A stretch of DNA of 35,299 nucleotides from Planctomycetota bacterium (GCA_029259935.1 JAJDEH010000384.1:1-35299), one strand, 5' to 3'; shown: positions 17,545-26,778, counted from the first letter of the stretch. Program-made: numbers and translations. Notes: generated from the sequence alone by a model not told the origin.

Positions 17545-17584
17545 GGTAGGCGGCTAAGGACTCGTAAGATAGTTTCTTCCCTAA

Positions 17585-17637
17585 TTGTGGTGCGGCCGTC
17601 TCGGCTGCACCGGGCAGGCGGGACGCCCGCACCACAA
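17585..17637. repeat. REP-like palindromic intergenic repeat
   Basis: TTGTGGTGCGG (17585-17595) is inverted as CCGCACCACAA (17627-17637), with GC-rich internal dyads (GGCCGTCTCGGCTGC, GGGCAGGCGGGACGCCC) in between. The element sits in the 101-base gap between the thioesterase and the prenyltransferase-fold gene. I recognise the sequence type (TGGTGCGGCCGTCTCGG and GGACGCCCGCACCA) as a dispersed repeat of planctomycete and related genomes. It could act as a transcript-end hairpin for the upstream thioesterase gene. Confidence 0.7.
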
Positions 17638-17645
17638 GCTAATTG

Positions 17646-18071
17646 TCAGCCCCCTTCGTCCGCAAAGTCACGAAGTTGCGCGGCAACCCGCTGGGGAATC
17701 GGTACCGACCGCGGCGGATGTGTATCGACGCGGCAGCAAACACAGGTCATCGACCCCCGCGCGACCGCTTCCTCCGCCAATCGAAATTGAAAGTCATAAG
17801 TGATGCTTTTCTCTCCCAGCCGCTCGACGCGAACCTCGATGTCGACCTGGTCGTCGAACCGTAAGGGCCGTTGATAGTCGCACTTGGCCGACACTCGGGG
17901 AAAGCTGAGCTTTTGTGGGCCGTCGTCGAACGAAACGCTCAGTCCCAACTGACGCAGCAGTTCGTGTTCCGCCTGTTCCATATAGACGAAAAACACCGAA
18001 AAATGCATGATCCCGGCGGCATCGGTATCGCGCCATTGGACTTGGCGTCGGGTTTGAAAAGGAGCAGCCAT
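17646..18071 (-). CDS. 4HBT/YbgC-type acyl-CoA thioesterase
   Basis: 141 residues, a single hot-dog fold. The catalytic region reads VQWRDTDAAGIMHFSVFFVYMEQAEHELLRQLG, with the Asp (DTDAAGI) of 4-hydroxybenzoyl-CoA/YbgC thioesterases. Later FPRVSAKCDYQRPLRFDDQVDIEVRVERLGEKSITYDF fits the family strand pattern. It hydrolyses acyl-CoA or acyl-ACP thioesters; the substrate cannot be read from sequence. The ATG at 18071 is preferred to one 16 codons upstream because the hot-dog core begins there, though its ribosome site is weak. It lies upstream of, and in the same direction as, the prenyltransferase-fold operon, separated by a palindromic repeat. Confidence 0.88.
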   Translation of the reverse strand: MAAPFQTRRQVQWRDTDAAGIMHFSVFFVYMEQAEHELLRQLGLSVSFDDGPQKLSFPRVSAKCDYQRPLRFDDQVDIEVRVERLGEKSITYDFQFRLAEEAVARGSMTCVCCRVDTHPPRSVPIPQRVAAQLRDFADEGG

Positions 18072-18283
18072 ACCGCCGATTCTCGCCTCGGGCCGATTTC
18101 GCCGCAAGTGAGCAAACAACGAAATTCACGCCGGCTGGTGTCAGCGGTTCGCTGCGACGATCCGCCAATCATGCTTGCCCAGTCGCAACCGAGGTTCGAT
18201 AATCCAGGTAGGGCCACTGGGTTTTCCGGTCCCGCTCGGCTCGGAGAAGAAGGTTGGCTAGAGACGCCCCTTTCGAGGAATCC

Positions 18284-18553
18284 ATGAATTCCAAAGAAAA
18301 CACTTATCCCCTGCGCGCTTGGTTCAGATTCAGTTTGCGAACATTGATCGCGCTGGTTCTGATGGTCGGTTCATTTATGGGGGGTTGGGTCGCGAACGAG
18401 GCGAGGCATCGTTACATCATTAAGGATGATGCCCAAATCGAGTTCATCCAAGGGACTCAAACGATGGTGATCCGCGGCGACGAGCATGATGTCGAAGCGA
18501 TTGCGGAGACTCTGTCCAAGTCCCTCGAGTCGAAGGCCAAGGACCGCGACTAA
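18284..18553 (+). CDS. Small membrane-anchored protein with planctomycete RFSLRTL motif
   Basis: 89 residues. A basic N-terminus leads into WFRFSLRTLIALVLMVGSF, one membrane segment (about residues 17-38). (R/Q)FSLRTL-(L/I)-hydrophobic is a very common membrane-anchor motif of small planctomycete proteins. The remaining 50 residues are soluble and acidic (DDAQIEFIQGTQTMVIRG, DVEAIAETLSKSLESK), likely outside the membrane. GAGGA lies five bases before the ATG at 18284. It is followed 56 bases later by another small membrane protein in the same direction. Function unknown. Confidence 0.75.
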   Translation: MNSKENTYPLRAWFRFSLRTLIALVLMVGSFMGGWVANEARHRYIIKDDAQIEFIQGTQTMVIRGDEHDVEAIAETLSKSLESKAKDRD

Positions 18554-18609
18554 CGCTGATTGCCCGATTATTTCCGGACAAATTCCTTAAGAATCCGAGG
18601 TCCGCAACG

Positions 18610-18885
18610 ATGGCTGATATCAAAAGTCCGACAATCATCTGGATCAAAGGCGGCCTGTTCCTGTTGCTTGGGCTGCTTGCGTCTCTGACCCTCGTGCTGC
18701 ATGCCCCAAGTGTCACGGTCGCGTTACTTCTTGGTGTTTCGGTTTGGGCGTTCTCCCGTTTCTACTACTTCGCGTTTTACGTCATCCAAAACTACGTTGA
18801 CTCAGGCTATCGTTTTTCCGGGCTGTATTCGTTTCTGTGTTACGTGCTACGTAAACGTCGCCACGAACGACAAGATGTGGCGTGA
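18610..18885 (+). CDS. Small two-segment membrane protein
   Basis: 91 residues with two hydrophobic stretches (IIWIKGGLFLLLGLLASLTLVL and VTVALLLGVSVWAFSRFYYFAFYVI) and a basic, aromatic C-terminus (YSFLCYVLRKRRHER). No named family recognised. A GAGG lies nine bases upstream of the ATG. It ends five bases before the end of the convergent LOG-family gene, with no terminator between. Likely cotranscribed with the preceding small gene. Confidence 0.7.
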   Translation: MADIKSPTIIWIKGGLFLLLGLLASLTLVLHAPSVTVALLLGVSVWAFSRFYYFAFYVIQNYVDSGYRFSGLYSFLCYVLRKRRHERQDVA

Positions 18886-18890
18886 CCGAA

Positions 18891-19727
18891 CTAATCCTGA
18901 TGAAATTCCTGGATCGCTTCCCAAGCTTGCTGGGCGGTTTCGGCATAGGTGATCAAGTCTAAATGTTCGTCGGCAATGACTCCCTCGTCGGCGAGAAACT
19001 GAAAGTCGATCACCTTTTGCCAATAGGATTCGCCAAACAAAATGATGGGAATTTCTTGCATACGTCCCGTCTGGCGCAACGTGAGGGCGTCGAACAATTC
19101 ATCCAATGTGCCAAAACCGCCCGGAAAGACGACCAGCGCCCTGGCTCGCATTAGAAAGTGCATCTTGCGAATTGCAAAATAGTGAAATTGAAAACAAAGC
19201 TCGGGCGCGATATACGCGTTCGGCATCTGCTCGGCGGGCAACGTGATGTTCAGCCCGATCGATTTTCCACCGGCGTCGAAGGCTCCCCGATTCGCCGCTT
19301 CCATGATTCCGGGGCCGCCTCCCGTAATAATGACGAAGTCGCAATTGTGGTTTACTTGGCATTGTGACGTGACCAGCCTGCCAAACTCGCGCGCTTCGTC
19401 GTAGTACTTACTCTTGTCGAGGATGCGTCTGGCCCTTTCGACGGCCCGCTTCCGCTTGGCGGACTGAGGCTCTTCCGCGGCCTGCTTTTCCGCGGCCGCC
19501 AATCGCCGCTCGGCTTCCTCGCGTTCGACAACTTGTGTCCCGCCGAAGGCGACAATCGTCGAGTTCACCTTTTCCTCGATGAACCCCATTTCCGGTTTGA
19601 GCAGTTCCAGTTCCAGCCGCAATGGCCGCAGTTCGGGTCGGGCGATAAAATCGGTGTCCAACTCGGCCAACCGATAGCTGGGCGAGTCGAGGATGGCTTG
19701 CAAGTTCTTCTGTTCGGGTGTTTCCAC
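18891..19727 (-). CDS. LOG family (TIGR00730) Rossmann-fold protein
   Basis: 278 residues. The C-terminal 190 residues are a LOG domain: VIITGGGPGIMEAANRGA (nucleotide-phosphate site), SIGLNITLPAEQMPN, FHYFAIRKMHFLMRARALVVFPGGFGTLDELFDALTL with the diagnostic PGGxGTxxE, then IPIILFG. LOG enzymes cleave nucleoside 5'-monophosphates to release the base (cytokinin-activating type) or ribose 5-phosphate. An N-terminal extension of about 80 residues, rich in Glu/Lys/Arg, precedes the core as in the long bacterial subgroup. It follows the UbiD-family gene by 33 bases in the same direction and is probably cotranscribed. Confidence 0.93.
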   Translation of the reverse strand: METPEQKNLQAILDSPSYRLAELDTDFIARPELRPLRLELELLKPEMGFIEEKVNSTIVAFGGTQVVEREEAERRLAAAEKQAAEEPQSAKRKRAVERARRILDKSKYYDEAREFGRLVTSQCQVNHNCDFVIITGGGPGIMEAANRGAFDAGGKSIGLNITLPAEQMPNAYIAPELCFQFHYFAIRKMHFLMRARALVVFPGGFGTLDELFDALTLRQTGRMQEIPIILFGESYWQKVIDFQFLADEGVIADEHLDLITYAETAQQAWEAIQEFHQD

Positions 19728-19760
19728 GATAGGGATTGCTCCGTCGGGCAGGTGCGTGGG

Positions 19761-21599
19761 CTAAAGAAAGCGGGCCAGTGGACCACCGCGAGCGGCCATG
19801 GCGTCAACCTTTTTCGTTACCTCGGGATCTTCGATCAAGGGGGGCGCGTGATGCGGCTTGATGCGGGCGTCGATGACCAGCGAACCGGTACAGCCCCAAT
19901 GTTTCTGATCGGTAAATGCGCCGATGCCGTGAATGTCGGCCGCCGGGTTACTGCGAGTGAAGACCACCCACAAGAAGTTGTTAAGCGACTCGGCAACGAA
20001 CTGACTGTCGTCCGCCACGATGATCAGGCGAAACTGGTTGATGGGGTCGCCGTCGCGAAATGCATGGCAGAATTTTTCGACGGCGTAAGTGCTGCCATGA
20101 TCGACGTACGACCGAAACGCCGGCCCTTTCACGACCATCACTCCCGGCAGGCAGACGCGAGGTTCGCCAAATCCCTCCGGGAATTGGATATCGCCGATGA
20201 ACTGACCGGGCAGTTCGTGCCGTGGTTCGCCGGCCGCGGCAACGACCAGTTTCGATCCGGCGTTGATCCCCGTGCCCGAGTAGTCCAAGGTATCGATGGT
20301 GGTGCGCGTTTGAAAATGCAAGTCGCGCCGCCAGTCCACTCGGGCCAGCACGTGTTGAAAGAAACCCGAGATGTCGTGAATATCGAGTCGCGGGTCGTCG
20401 TCGCCATCCACAATGAATAAGTATTTGGCCAATGACATCTGGCCTTGTCCCAATATTGCGTTGGCTTGTGTCAGCAGTTCCATGGGACGTTGTTTCTCTT
20501 CGTACGGCACGTATCGTTCGCTGCCAATCGCCAGCATCAGCGGATGTACGCCCGAGGCATCCACCGCGTTAACCGCGCGAACGCCGGGGACGACGGTGGG
20601 AATAATGGGCCCCGTCAAATCGTGGATTAGCTCGCCAAACACCGTGTCTTCTTGAGGCGGCCGCCCAACGACCGTAAACGGCCAAATGGCGTCGTTTCGA
20701 TGATAGACTTTCTCAACCCGCAACACGGGGAACTCGTGCTGCAAACTGTAGTAACCGAGGTGGTCGCCGAAAGGGCCTTCCGGCAGCGTTCTGTCGGGGT
20801 CAACCGTGCCCGTGATGCAAAAGTCGGCCTCGCGATAGATCGGCAAGGGGCCACGGATCATGGCAATGCGTCTGCCCGCCAAGGCACCGGCGAACGTCAG
20901 TTCCGACATTCCTTCCGGCAACGGCATGACCGCGGCCAGCGTCATGGCCGGAGTTCCGCCGACAAAGATGTTGACGCGAAACGGTTCTCCCTGCCGAATC
21001 GCGGCTTGGTGGTGGACGCCAATGCCGCGGTGAATCTGGTAGTGCAGTCCGATTTCTTCACCCGACCGGTATTGCCCACCCGAAATCTGCACGCGGTACA
21101 TCCCCAAATTCGATCCGCGCAACCCGGGAGCGTCAACATTTTCGCTGAAGACTTGGGGCAGTGTAATGAATGCGCCCCCGTCGTCGGGCCACGATTGCAG
21201 TTGAGGGAGTTCGGTCAAGCTGGTGGTGTTCTCTTGGACCGGTCCCCCGCGACATTGGCGTGGTTGCATCGTCCAGGCCGTCCATGGAGCCTTCCAGTAA
21301 CGTAGCGGCTGGCGAAAGAAGGCAGCCGGGTTGATCTTCAGTTCAATGGCTCGACGTACTGGTTCTAGCGTGTCGCGAAACATGAAGCGGGCGCGGTCCA
21401 AGGTGCCAAACAGGTTCGACACCATCGAGAACCGGCAGTCCTTCACGTTGGCAAACAGAATCGCGGGTCCCCCCGCGGCTTGAACGCGGCGATGAATCTC
21501 GGCCGCTTCCAAATGGGCGTCGACCTGGTCGTCAAGTCGCACGAGATGCCCCGACTTTTCCAAATCGAAGACACATTGCTGAAGCGTACGATAGCCCAC
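19761..21599 (-). CDS. UbiD family (prenyl-FMN-dependent) decarboxylase
   Basis: 612 residues, longer than the 490-residue E. coli UbiD. UbiD-family enzymes use prenylated FMN to (de)carboxylate aromatic or unsaturated acids. Family marks: SNLFGTLDRARFMF, LPQLQSWPDDGGAFITLP, the cofactor/catalytic region LPEGPFGDHLGYYS with the acidic residues, FPVLRVEKVYHRNDAIWPFTVVGRPPQED, and the C-terminal VVFTRSNPAADIHGI. The start is GTG at 21599 giving GYRTLQQCVFDLEKSG, which matches the usual beginning of the family; no ATG is available. No UbiX-like prenyltransferase is in view. Possible roles include menaquinone biosynthesis (futalosine-pathway decarboxylase) but substrate is unproven. Upstream of LOG in an operon and divergent from pepA. 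Confidence 0.92.
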   Translation of the reverse strand: MGYRTLQQCVFDLEKSGHLVRLDDQVDAHLEAAEIHRRVQAAGGPAILFANVKDCRFSMVSNLFGTLDRARFMFRDTLEPVRRAIELKINPAAFFRQPLRYWKAPWTAWTMQPRQCRGGPVQENTTSLTELPQLQSWPDDGGAFITLPQVFSENVDAPGLRGSNLGMYRVQISGGQYRSGEEIGLHYQIHRGIGVHHQAAIRQGEPFRVNIFVGGTPAMTLAAVMPLPEGMSELTFAGALAGRRIAMIRGPLPIYREADFCITGTVDPDRTLPEGPFGDHLGYYSLQHEFPVLRVEKVYHRNDAIWPFTVVGRPPQEDTVFGELIHDLTGPIIPTVVPGVRAVNAVDASGVHPLMLAIGSERYVPYEEKQRPMELLTQANAILGQGQMSLAKYLFIVDGDDDPRLDIHDISGFFQHVLARVDWRRDLHFQTRTTIDTLDYSGTGINAGSKLVVAAAGEPRHELPGQFIGDIQFPEGFGEPRVCLPGVMVVKGPAFRSYVDHGSTYAVEKFCHAFRDGDPINQFRLIIVADDSQFVAESLNNFLWVVFTRSNPAADIHGIGAFTDQKHWGCTGSLVIDARIKPHHAPPLIEDPEVTKKVDAMAARGGPLARFL

Positions 21600-21740
21600 T
21601 GGGGATTTCCGTCGAGCGATGGAGGTTTTATGATTTGTGATTCGGCGACATGCCGGCGGCTGTTAAATCATAGATCAATTGCGTCATTGAAAAAGTCCGA
21701 CCCACGAACTCTCCCGATCAATTCAAACAGGAAAAACGTC

Positions 21741-23195
21741 ATGAAACTCGCCTCCACGGCCGAATCCATCTCGAAAGTCGACGCGGACGCAGTTGTCCTG
21801 GGAGTCTACGAAGACGAATCGCCAAGCGGCGCGGCGGCCGATTTCGACGCGGCGACCGGCGGGGTTTTGACGAGATTATTGGAGACCAAGGAGGTAACCG
21901 GAAAACCGGCAGCGGTCGTAACCGTGCTGGCCCCGCACGGAATTACGGCCCGGCAAGCCGTAGTGGTGGGCCTTGGCCCGCGTGAAGGACTAAGCCGGGG
22001 CGGCGCCTATCAGGCGGCCGGCGCGGCAGCCAAATCGTTGGCCGTCAAGCAGCGCGCGCGAATCGCCTGTTACCTTAATGACGAATGGTCCAATGAATTG
22101 GTCGACGCGGGCGTCTGCGGGTCGCTGGTCGGCTGTCAGGGGCAAGATCTGTACCGGGCCGAAAAAAAGTTGTTTCCCTTTGAGGAAATCCAGTGGGCGA
22201 ATGTTTCTGACCAACAATTGGCAACGGGGAGGATTCTGGGAGATAGCGTCAATCTTACCCGTCGATTGGTGAACGAGCCGGCCAGCCAAATCTATCCCGA
22301 GTCGTTTGCCGAGCAGGCTGAGAAAGTCGCGGCGGAAACCGGCCTGACCCTCGAAGTCTGGGACCAAAGCCGATTGGAAGAAGAACAGTGCGGCTCGTTG
22401 TTAGGTGTGGCCCGAGGATCGTCACGGCCGCCTCGGCTGGTGATGCTGACCCACAACGGCGGCCAACCTGGCGATCCTCGCTTGGCGTTGGTTGGCAAGG
22501 GAGTCACGTTTGACTCGGGCGGCCTTTCGCTCAAACCCAGCGACGGCATGAAAGACATGAAGTGCGATATGGCGGGGGCCGCCACCGTGCTGGGAGCGAT
22601 GAAAGCGATCGCCGGACTCAAACTGCCGGTCAACGTGATTGGCATGATGGGACTCGTGGAGAACATGGTCAGCGGCGACTCGTACAAACTGGGCGACGTA
22701 CTCACAGCCCGCAACGGCACAACCATCGAAGTACTCAACACCGATGCGGAAGGCCGTCTGGTACTGGCTGACGTACTGGACGTGGCGGTGTGCCGCGGTG
22801 CGACAAAGATTATCGATCTGGCGACATTGACCGGCGCCTGCGTGGTGGCGCTTGGACTGGACGTGGCCGGCCTGATGACCAACGATCAAGAGTGGTGCGA
22901 TGCGGTCGCCGGGGCCGCGCGTCGTTGTGGCGAGGACGCCTGGCAGTTGCCGATGTTCGCGGAATTCGGCCAGCAAATCAAAAGCGAAGTGGCCGACATC
23001 AAGAACATCGGCAAGGGCCGCTGGGGCGGCGCGATCACCGCCGCCAAGTTCCTGGAGGAATTCGTGGCCGAAAAACCTTGGGTCCACATCGACATCGCGG
23101 GACCTGCCTTTTTGGAAAGCTCGAAGCCGTGGCTAGACGCCGGGGGCAGCGGAGCGATGGTGCGCACACTGGTCGAGGTGGCTCGTGCCTGGTAG
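21741..23195 (+). CDS. pepA: Cytosolic leucyl aminopeptidase (M17)
   Basis: 484 residues. M17 enzymes use two metal ions to release N-terminal residues from peptides. The metal and catalytic blocks are VGKGVTFDSGGLSLKPSDGM, MKCDMAGAATVLGAM, and the family signature NTDAEGRLVLADVL (metal-binding Asp, Glu and the catalytic Arg). LATLTGACVVALG and the C-terminal IDIAGPAF also match. An N-terminal domain of about 170 residues carries the macro-like fold seen in PepA. ATG at 21741 is chosen (AGGA eight bases upstream); an upstream in-frame ATG exists but would overlap the divergent UbiD gene and adds an unrelated sequence. No signal peptide. It converges with the CHAT gene with an 18-base gap. Confidence 0.97.
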   Translation: MKLASTAESISKVDADAVVLGVYEDESPSGAAADFDAATGGVLTRLLETKEVTGKPAAVVTVLAPHGITARQAVVVGLGPREGLSRGGAYQAAGAAAKSLAVKQRARIACYLNDEWSNELVDAGVCGSLVGCQGQDLYRAEKKLFPFEEIQWANVSDQQLATGRILGDSVNLTRRLVNEPASQIYPESFAEQAEKVAAETGLTLEVWDQSRLEEEQCGSLLGVARGSSRPPRLVMLTHNGGQPGDPRLALVGKGVTFDSGGLSLKPSDGMKDMKCDMAGAATVLGAMKAIAGLKLPVNVIGMMGLVENMVSGDSYKLGDVLTARNGTTIEVLNTDAEGRLVLADVLDVAVCRGATKIIDLATLTGACVVALGLDVAGLMTNDQEWCDAVAGAARRCGEDAWQLPMFAEFGQQIKSEVADIKNIGKGRWGGAITAAKFLEEFVAEKPWVHIDIAGPAFLESSKPWLDAGGSGAMVRTLVEVARAW

Positions 23196-23213
23196 CCGCT
23201 GATCGTCCGAGCG

Positions 23214-26200
23214 TTACTCGGCCCGAGGCCCCTTCCCTTTGGCCACTAAGTCGTCCTTGTCGTCAGGTTTGGATTTTTTTGGCGCGCTGCCGGTATCCGC
23301 CAGCAGGTAGCCCGACCAAAAGAACGGATGACTCGCGGCAAACGGTTCCTCCAGTCCAGTGCTTTTGACTCGAGGCTCGCGCGAGGGCTCGATTTCCGTG
23401 GCCCTGGTGAGTTGAACGCTGCGACGCCAGGCCCGGGACGCGCTGGTTCGGGGCAACTCGCGAACGAATTCTCGCGTCAAATCCTGAGCCGTTTGACCGG
23501 CCACGCGCCAGCGGCTGATGAGGACCGTTCGCGCGCCGGTGGACATCAAGCCACAGATCGAAAGAAAAATCTCGTCACCGTTTCCACCTTTGCGCAGTCC
23601 TTGGGCGGCCGCGGATTGAAACCCGGGCAACACGACTTGGTCCGGACTGTTCCAAGGTAGCGCGAACCAATCCTCCAAGGAGCCTCCGAGCTTGCCGCGG
23701 TCGATTTGCATGGGCGACCACGAATAGGGCCCGCCATTGCCCGCCTCGACATCGTCCAGCACGACCAGCCTGTCACAAATGGAGGCGAACAAGCTGGAGG
23801 GAACCGGCAGCTTCTCGGGCACCCGCTCGGTGCCGGGCACGGCTCGTCTGAATTCGCGAAGTGCCTCGTCGGCCACTTCCGCCTCGTCACGGGGAAACAG
23901 CTTGCCAGCGACCACCCCGGTTTTGGCGATCCGCCGAGTGCCGCGGTTGTCGGGTACCGACAACGACAAGGTCGGCGCATAACGAATTCGCATTTCCTCG
24001 AAGAGCGTCGTCGTGGTTGATCCGCCTTTTCTACGCAACAACTCGAACGGAACGTACCACAACATTCCATCGGGGATGACGACCAACTCGTCGACCTGAC
24101 TCCAAACTTCGTTCTTGGCGTAGTCGCCTAGCAACAACCTGAATATATTGTCGGCAGGTTGCCGCCAACTGGTGTCATGCAACTGTTCTGCCGTTAACGC
24201 CTGATTTCGTTCGTGGTGTCCCATCGACCGCAGCAGGGTCACGATTTGTTGACCCATCTCACGAGGGTCGGAAATCTTGTTGTAAATCAGCCGGTCCTTG
24301 GTGACTTGGAAGGTGTAGACCGCGCGGCGCGTGCTGACGACAGCCAGCGTAAGTTGGCCGGCCGGCATTTGCTTTTGGACGTCCTTGAGTTGCCGGTTGG
24401 GAGGGAACACAAATTCCGACGGCTGCCGGCGGAGCGCGATATCCCGCAGGATCGCTTCCTTCGTCTTGGCAAGTTGCGCCAGTTCGTCAAATAACTTCTG
24501 CTGCTTTCGCTGTGGAATGCCTTCCGCATTCAACGGAATGTCTTTCAGCAACTGGCGGATTTTCTCGGCCCGCCGCGACAATTTCTCATACTGGGGAAAT
24601 TTGAGTAGCAAGTCTTGCTGCTGCAACACCGCTGTCTTGGTGAGGGATTCCTTAGGGGCTTCCAAAATCCATCGCAGCGCCACCAGACGTCCGCCCATCG
24701 TCAGCGTGGAAAAGAACCGGTTGCGACGAAACTGTTCGGCAATGTCAAAGGCGGCGTATTCGTCTTTCCGATCGGTCAGCAAGAGTTCAAACCAGTGTTC
24801 CAATGCCTCGGTCTGAGGACTCATGACCACGCTTAGCGATTCCATGGGATCGAGCGACCACTGCGCGGCGGTGGGCTCGTGCAAGACCTCGGTGAACAAA
24901 TTGTTGGCGACCCGCGGACTGACGTCGCCCGCTTTATACAGGCCATCGGCGAGATGAATCTGAAACAGCCGGCGCGATCCCAATCTTTGATATCCCATGG
25001 CGTCGCTAAGAGCGGCGTTGCCTCCACTGATGTTACCCATCTGATATTTGACATGGGCCGTCTGATATGCCATCCGTGCGCCGATGTTGCCGGCCCGCAT
25101 TTGACTGCGGCCTATCGCGCGCTCGGCCTGGCGCAAGAACGACTCGGCTCGCACAGGATCGTTGCTGTGCGTTCCGCACTCGCAGGCCAACAAATATATC
25201 GAAATATGAAGCGGCAAGGCGCGACGTTTGGACCACGCGGCCGCATTGACCAATGGCGCGAAGACACCCTTCTTTCCCGTAACCAGATGAATAATCGTGC
25301 CGTAGCGAAAGGCTTCCTCCATGTCGTCGAATTGCCCGAACTGGGCGCTGGCCAGCGTCGCTTCTTGAAATTTGTCGGCGGCAACCTCGTACTGTTCTTT
25401 TTCAAGAGCCAGTTTGCCCAATTCCAACAGCGCCGCGCCGGTCAGCATATGGTCAAATTTTCCGCCGACCGCCAGTGAGCGATTGAGCGCCGCGGTCGCC
25501 GCGGGATTCTTTCCCGCCGCAGCATAGGCGAACCCGGCAAGAGCATCGGCCCACGCCTCGGACCAATGGTTGGGCGGAACCGAGCGGCGGGCGGCGGCGT
25601 CGGCGATCTCTTGCGTAAATGGAAGATGGTGGCAGGCGGTTCCCATGATGTCGCGCCGGCGGCGGATGGCCAGCGCCGTGCAGCGGATGATCTCGTCCAC
25701 GCTCACGGGGCGAATCGCAGGATTCGTGACGACGCCGCCCCGTAGAGCCACTTGGTCGTTATCGAGTTGCCCGGTTAGCAGGCCCATTTCGCGCGGAAAG
25801 CGACCGAGTTCCTTCTTGCGTCTGGTGGCACCCCAACTGATCTGGTCGCGAATCGTGGAATCCGAAGGTTGAATGTCGTCTGGAAAATCGACGCGCAGCA
25901 TCCAATCCTTGTAGGCTACGTACAATTTCAAGGCTGCATCGTATTGCTGCAGGGCTTGTCCCAGTTTGCCCATGTGATAGTAGCACTCGCCCTGCATGGT
26001 GTGATAGCAGATCGAGTCGATCCAGCGGCCCGTGACGCTGACGAAGCCGCCGTGCGCGGCATCTTCAAACATCTCCAGAGCGTCTCGGTAGTCGCCCGTT
26101 CGGTAGACTCGAAACGCCAAATGATACTGCTGGTTGGGAATCGTCTTGGCGGCGTCTTGACCCCATGAATTAGGGCAACTTGACCCACCCATCGCCAAGA

Positions 26201-26258
26201 TGGCCAATAGAATGACTCGGACCAGCATACTACGCCGTCCAACACCAAGATCGTGCAT
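23214..26258 (-). CDS. Exported TPR-CHAT domain protein, apparently catalytically dead
   Basis: 1014 residues. Signal sequence SMLVRVILLAILAMG near residues 10-25, then a periplasmic-type start QDAAKTIPNQQYHLAF. Residues about 35-600 are helical repeats of TPR type (LAFRVYRTGDYRDALEMFEDAAHGG, YYHMGKLGQALQQYDAAL, ALAGFAYAAAGKNPAATAALNRSL, ALLELGKLALEKEQYEVAADKFQEA). The C-terminal third is a CHAT caspase-like domain (VIPDGMLWYVPFELL, LMSTGARTVLISRWRV, HPFFWSGYLLAD). CHAT peptidases need a His in an (I/V)HxxxHG strand and a Cys in LSACET; the matching places read RLVVLDDVEAGNGG and VVLPGFQSAA, so both look replaced. ATG 26258 has GGAG nine bases upstream; an in-frame start 40 codons further up lacks a site. 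Confidence 0.87.
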   Translation of the reverse strand: MHDLGVGRRSMLVRVILLAILAMGGSSCPNSWGQDAAKTIPNQQYHLAFRVYRTGDYRDALEMFEDAAHGGFVSVTGRWIDSICYHTMQGECYYHMGKLGQALQQYDAALKLYVAYKDWMLRVDFPDDIQPSDSTIRDQISWGATRRKKELGRFPREMGLLTGQLDNDQVALRGGVVTNPAIRPVSVDEIIRCTALAIRRRRDIMGTACHHLPFTQEIADAAARRSVPPNHWSEAWADALAGFAYAAAGKNPAATAALNRSLAVGGKFDHMLTGAALLELGKLALEKEQYEVAADKFQEATLASAQFGQFDDMEEAFRYGTIIHLVTGKKGVFAPLVNAAAWSKRRALPLHISIYLLACECGTHSNDPVRAESFLRQAERAIGRSQMRAGNIGARMAYQTAHVKYQMGNISGGNAALSDAMGYQRLGSRRLFQIHLADGLYKAGDVSPRVANNLFTEVLHEPTAAQWSLDPMESLSVVMSPQTEALEHWFELLLTDRKDEYAAFDIAEQFRRNRFFSTLTMGGRLVALRWILEAPKESLTKTAVLQQQDLLLKFPQYEKLSRRAEKIRQLLKDIPLNAEGIPQRKQQKLFDELAQLAKTKEAILRDIALRRQPSEFVFPPNRQLKDVQKQMPAGQLTLAVVSTRRAVYTFQVTKDRLIYNKISDPREMGQQIVTLLRSMGHHERNQALTAEQLHDTSWRQPADNIFRLLLGDYAKNEVWSQVDELVVIPDGMLWYVPFELLRRKGGSTTTTLFEEMRIRYAPTLSLSVPDNRGTRRIAKTGVVAGKLFPRDEAEVADEALREFRRAVPGTERVPEKLPVPSSLFASICDRLVVLDDVEAGNGGPYSWSPMQIDRGKLGGSLEDWFALPWNSPDQVVLPGFQSAAAQGLRKGGNGDEIFLSICGLMSTGARTVLISRWRVAGQTAQDLTREFVRELPRTSASRAWRRSVQLTRATEIEPSREPRVKSTGLEEPFAASHPFFWSGYLLADTGSAPKKSKPDDKDDLVAKGKGPRAE

Positions 26259-26510
26259 CGATGAAGTCTCCACGGAGCGAAGGAATCGTTCACTCCCGCA
26301 TCGATCATCATACCGAAATTGCCGCCAATCGGCGAAGAAATCGCCGGCCATCGACTCGGATTCTGTCAAAGGCGGCAATTTGGCAATTTTTTTCCGGTTC
26401 CGTAAAAGTCCGGCACCCCACAGGCCGATAGTGATTGTACCGATTATTCCCGTTATGGGGTTGGTGACGGTGATTGCACTGGCAAGCTATAGGATTCTGG
26501 AGATTATCCG

Positions 26511-26744
26511 ATGAAACGCAGAAACTCGACGAACTGGCTCCGAACGTCACTTACGGCTGGCGTCCTCGGTTTGGCTGCCGTGGGTTCAACCGGATGCCAG
26601 ATCACGGAATCCGGACAAACCTTGCCCAGTCCTTACTATCTCCATGACGACGTTCAGTTCTTCCCACGCGGTGCCGAGTTCAAGCTTCAGAATGAAGCCA
26701 ATGCTCTGAAAGCCGCCAGTGCGCGGCGTCCGACCGGCCCGTAA
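26511..26744 (+). CDS. Small planctomycete lipoprotein (TLPSPYYL family)
   Basis: 77 residues. A basic start and hydrophobic segment (TSLTAGVLGLAAVGS) end in TGCQ, a plausible lipoprotein cleavage site with Cys29, although the -3 residue (Ser) is not the classical Leu. The mature part (GQTLPSPYYLHDDVQFFPRGAEFKLQNEANAL) closely resembles a short conserved lipoprotein seen in many planctomycetes, from memory. GGAG lies upstream of the ATG. It is divergent from the CHAT gene across 252 bases and converges with the TIM barrel gene. Function unknown. Confidence 0.75.
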   Translation: MKRRNSTNWLRTSLTAGVLGLAAVGSTGCQITESGQTLPSPYYLHDDVQFFPRGAEFKLQNEANALKAASARRPTGP

Positions 26745-26778
26745 GGCTCACGCTTCAGCAGCCGGCGGCATTCAATTC

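Noticed and set aside
17581..17803. Short rightward frames containing HRAGGTPAP-like translations
   Set aside because: These are translations of the palindromic repeat at 17585-17637, a known source of false proteins.
19533..20420. Rightward open frame of 295 codons opposite the UbiD-family and LOG genes
   Set aside because: It spans the ends of two confident genes on the other strand and has no recognisable domain.
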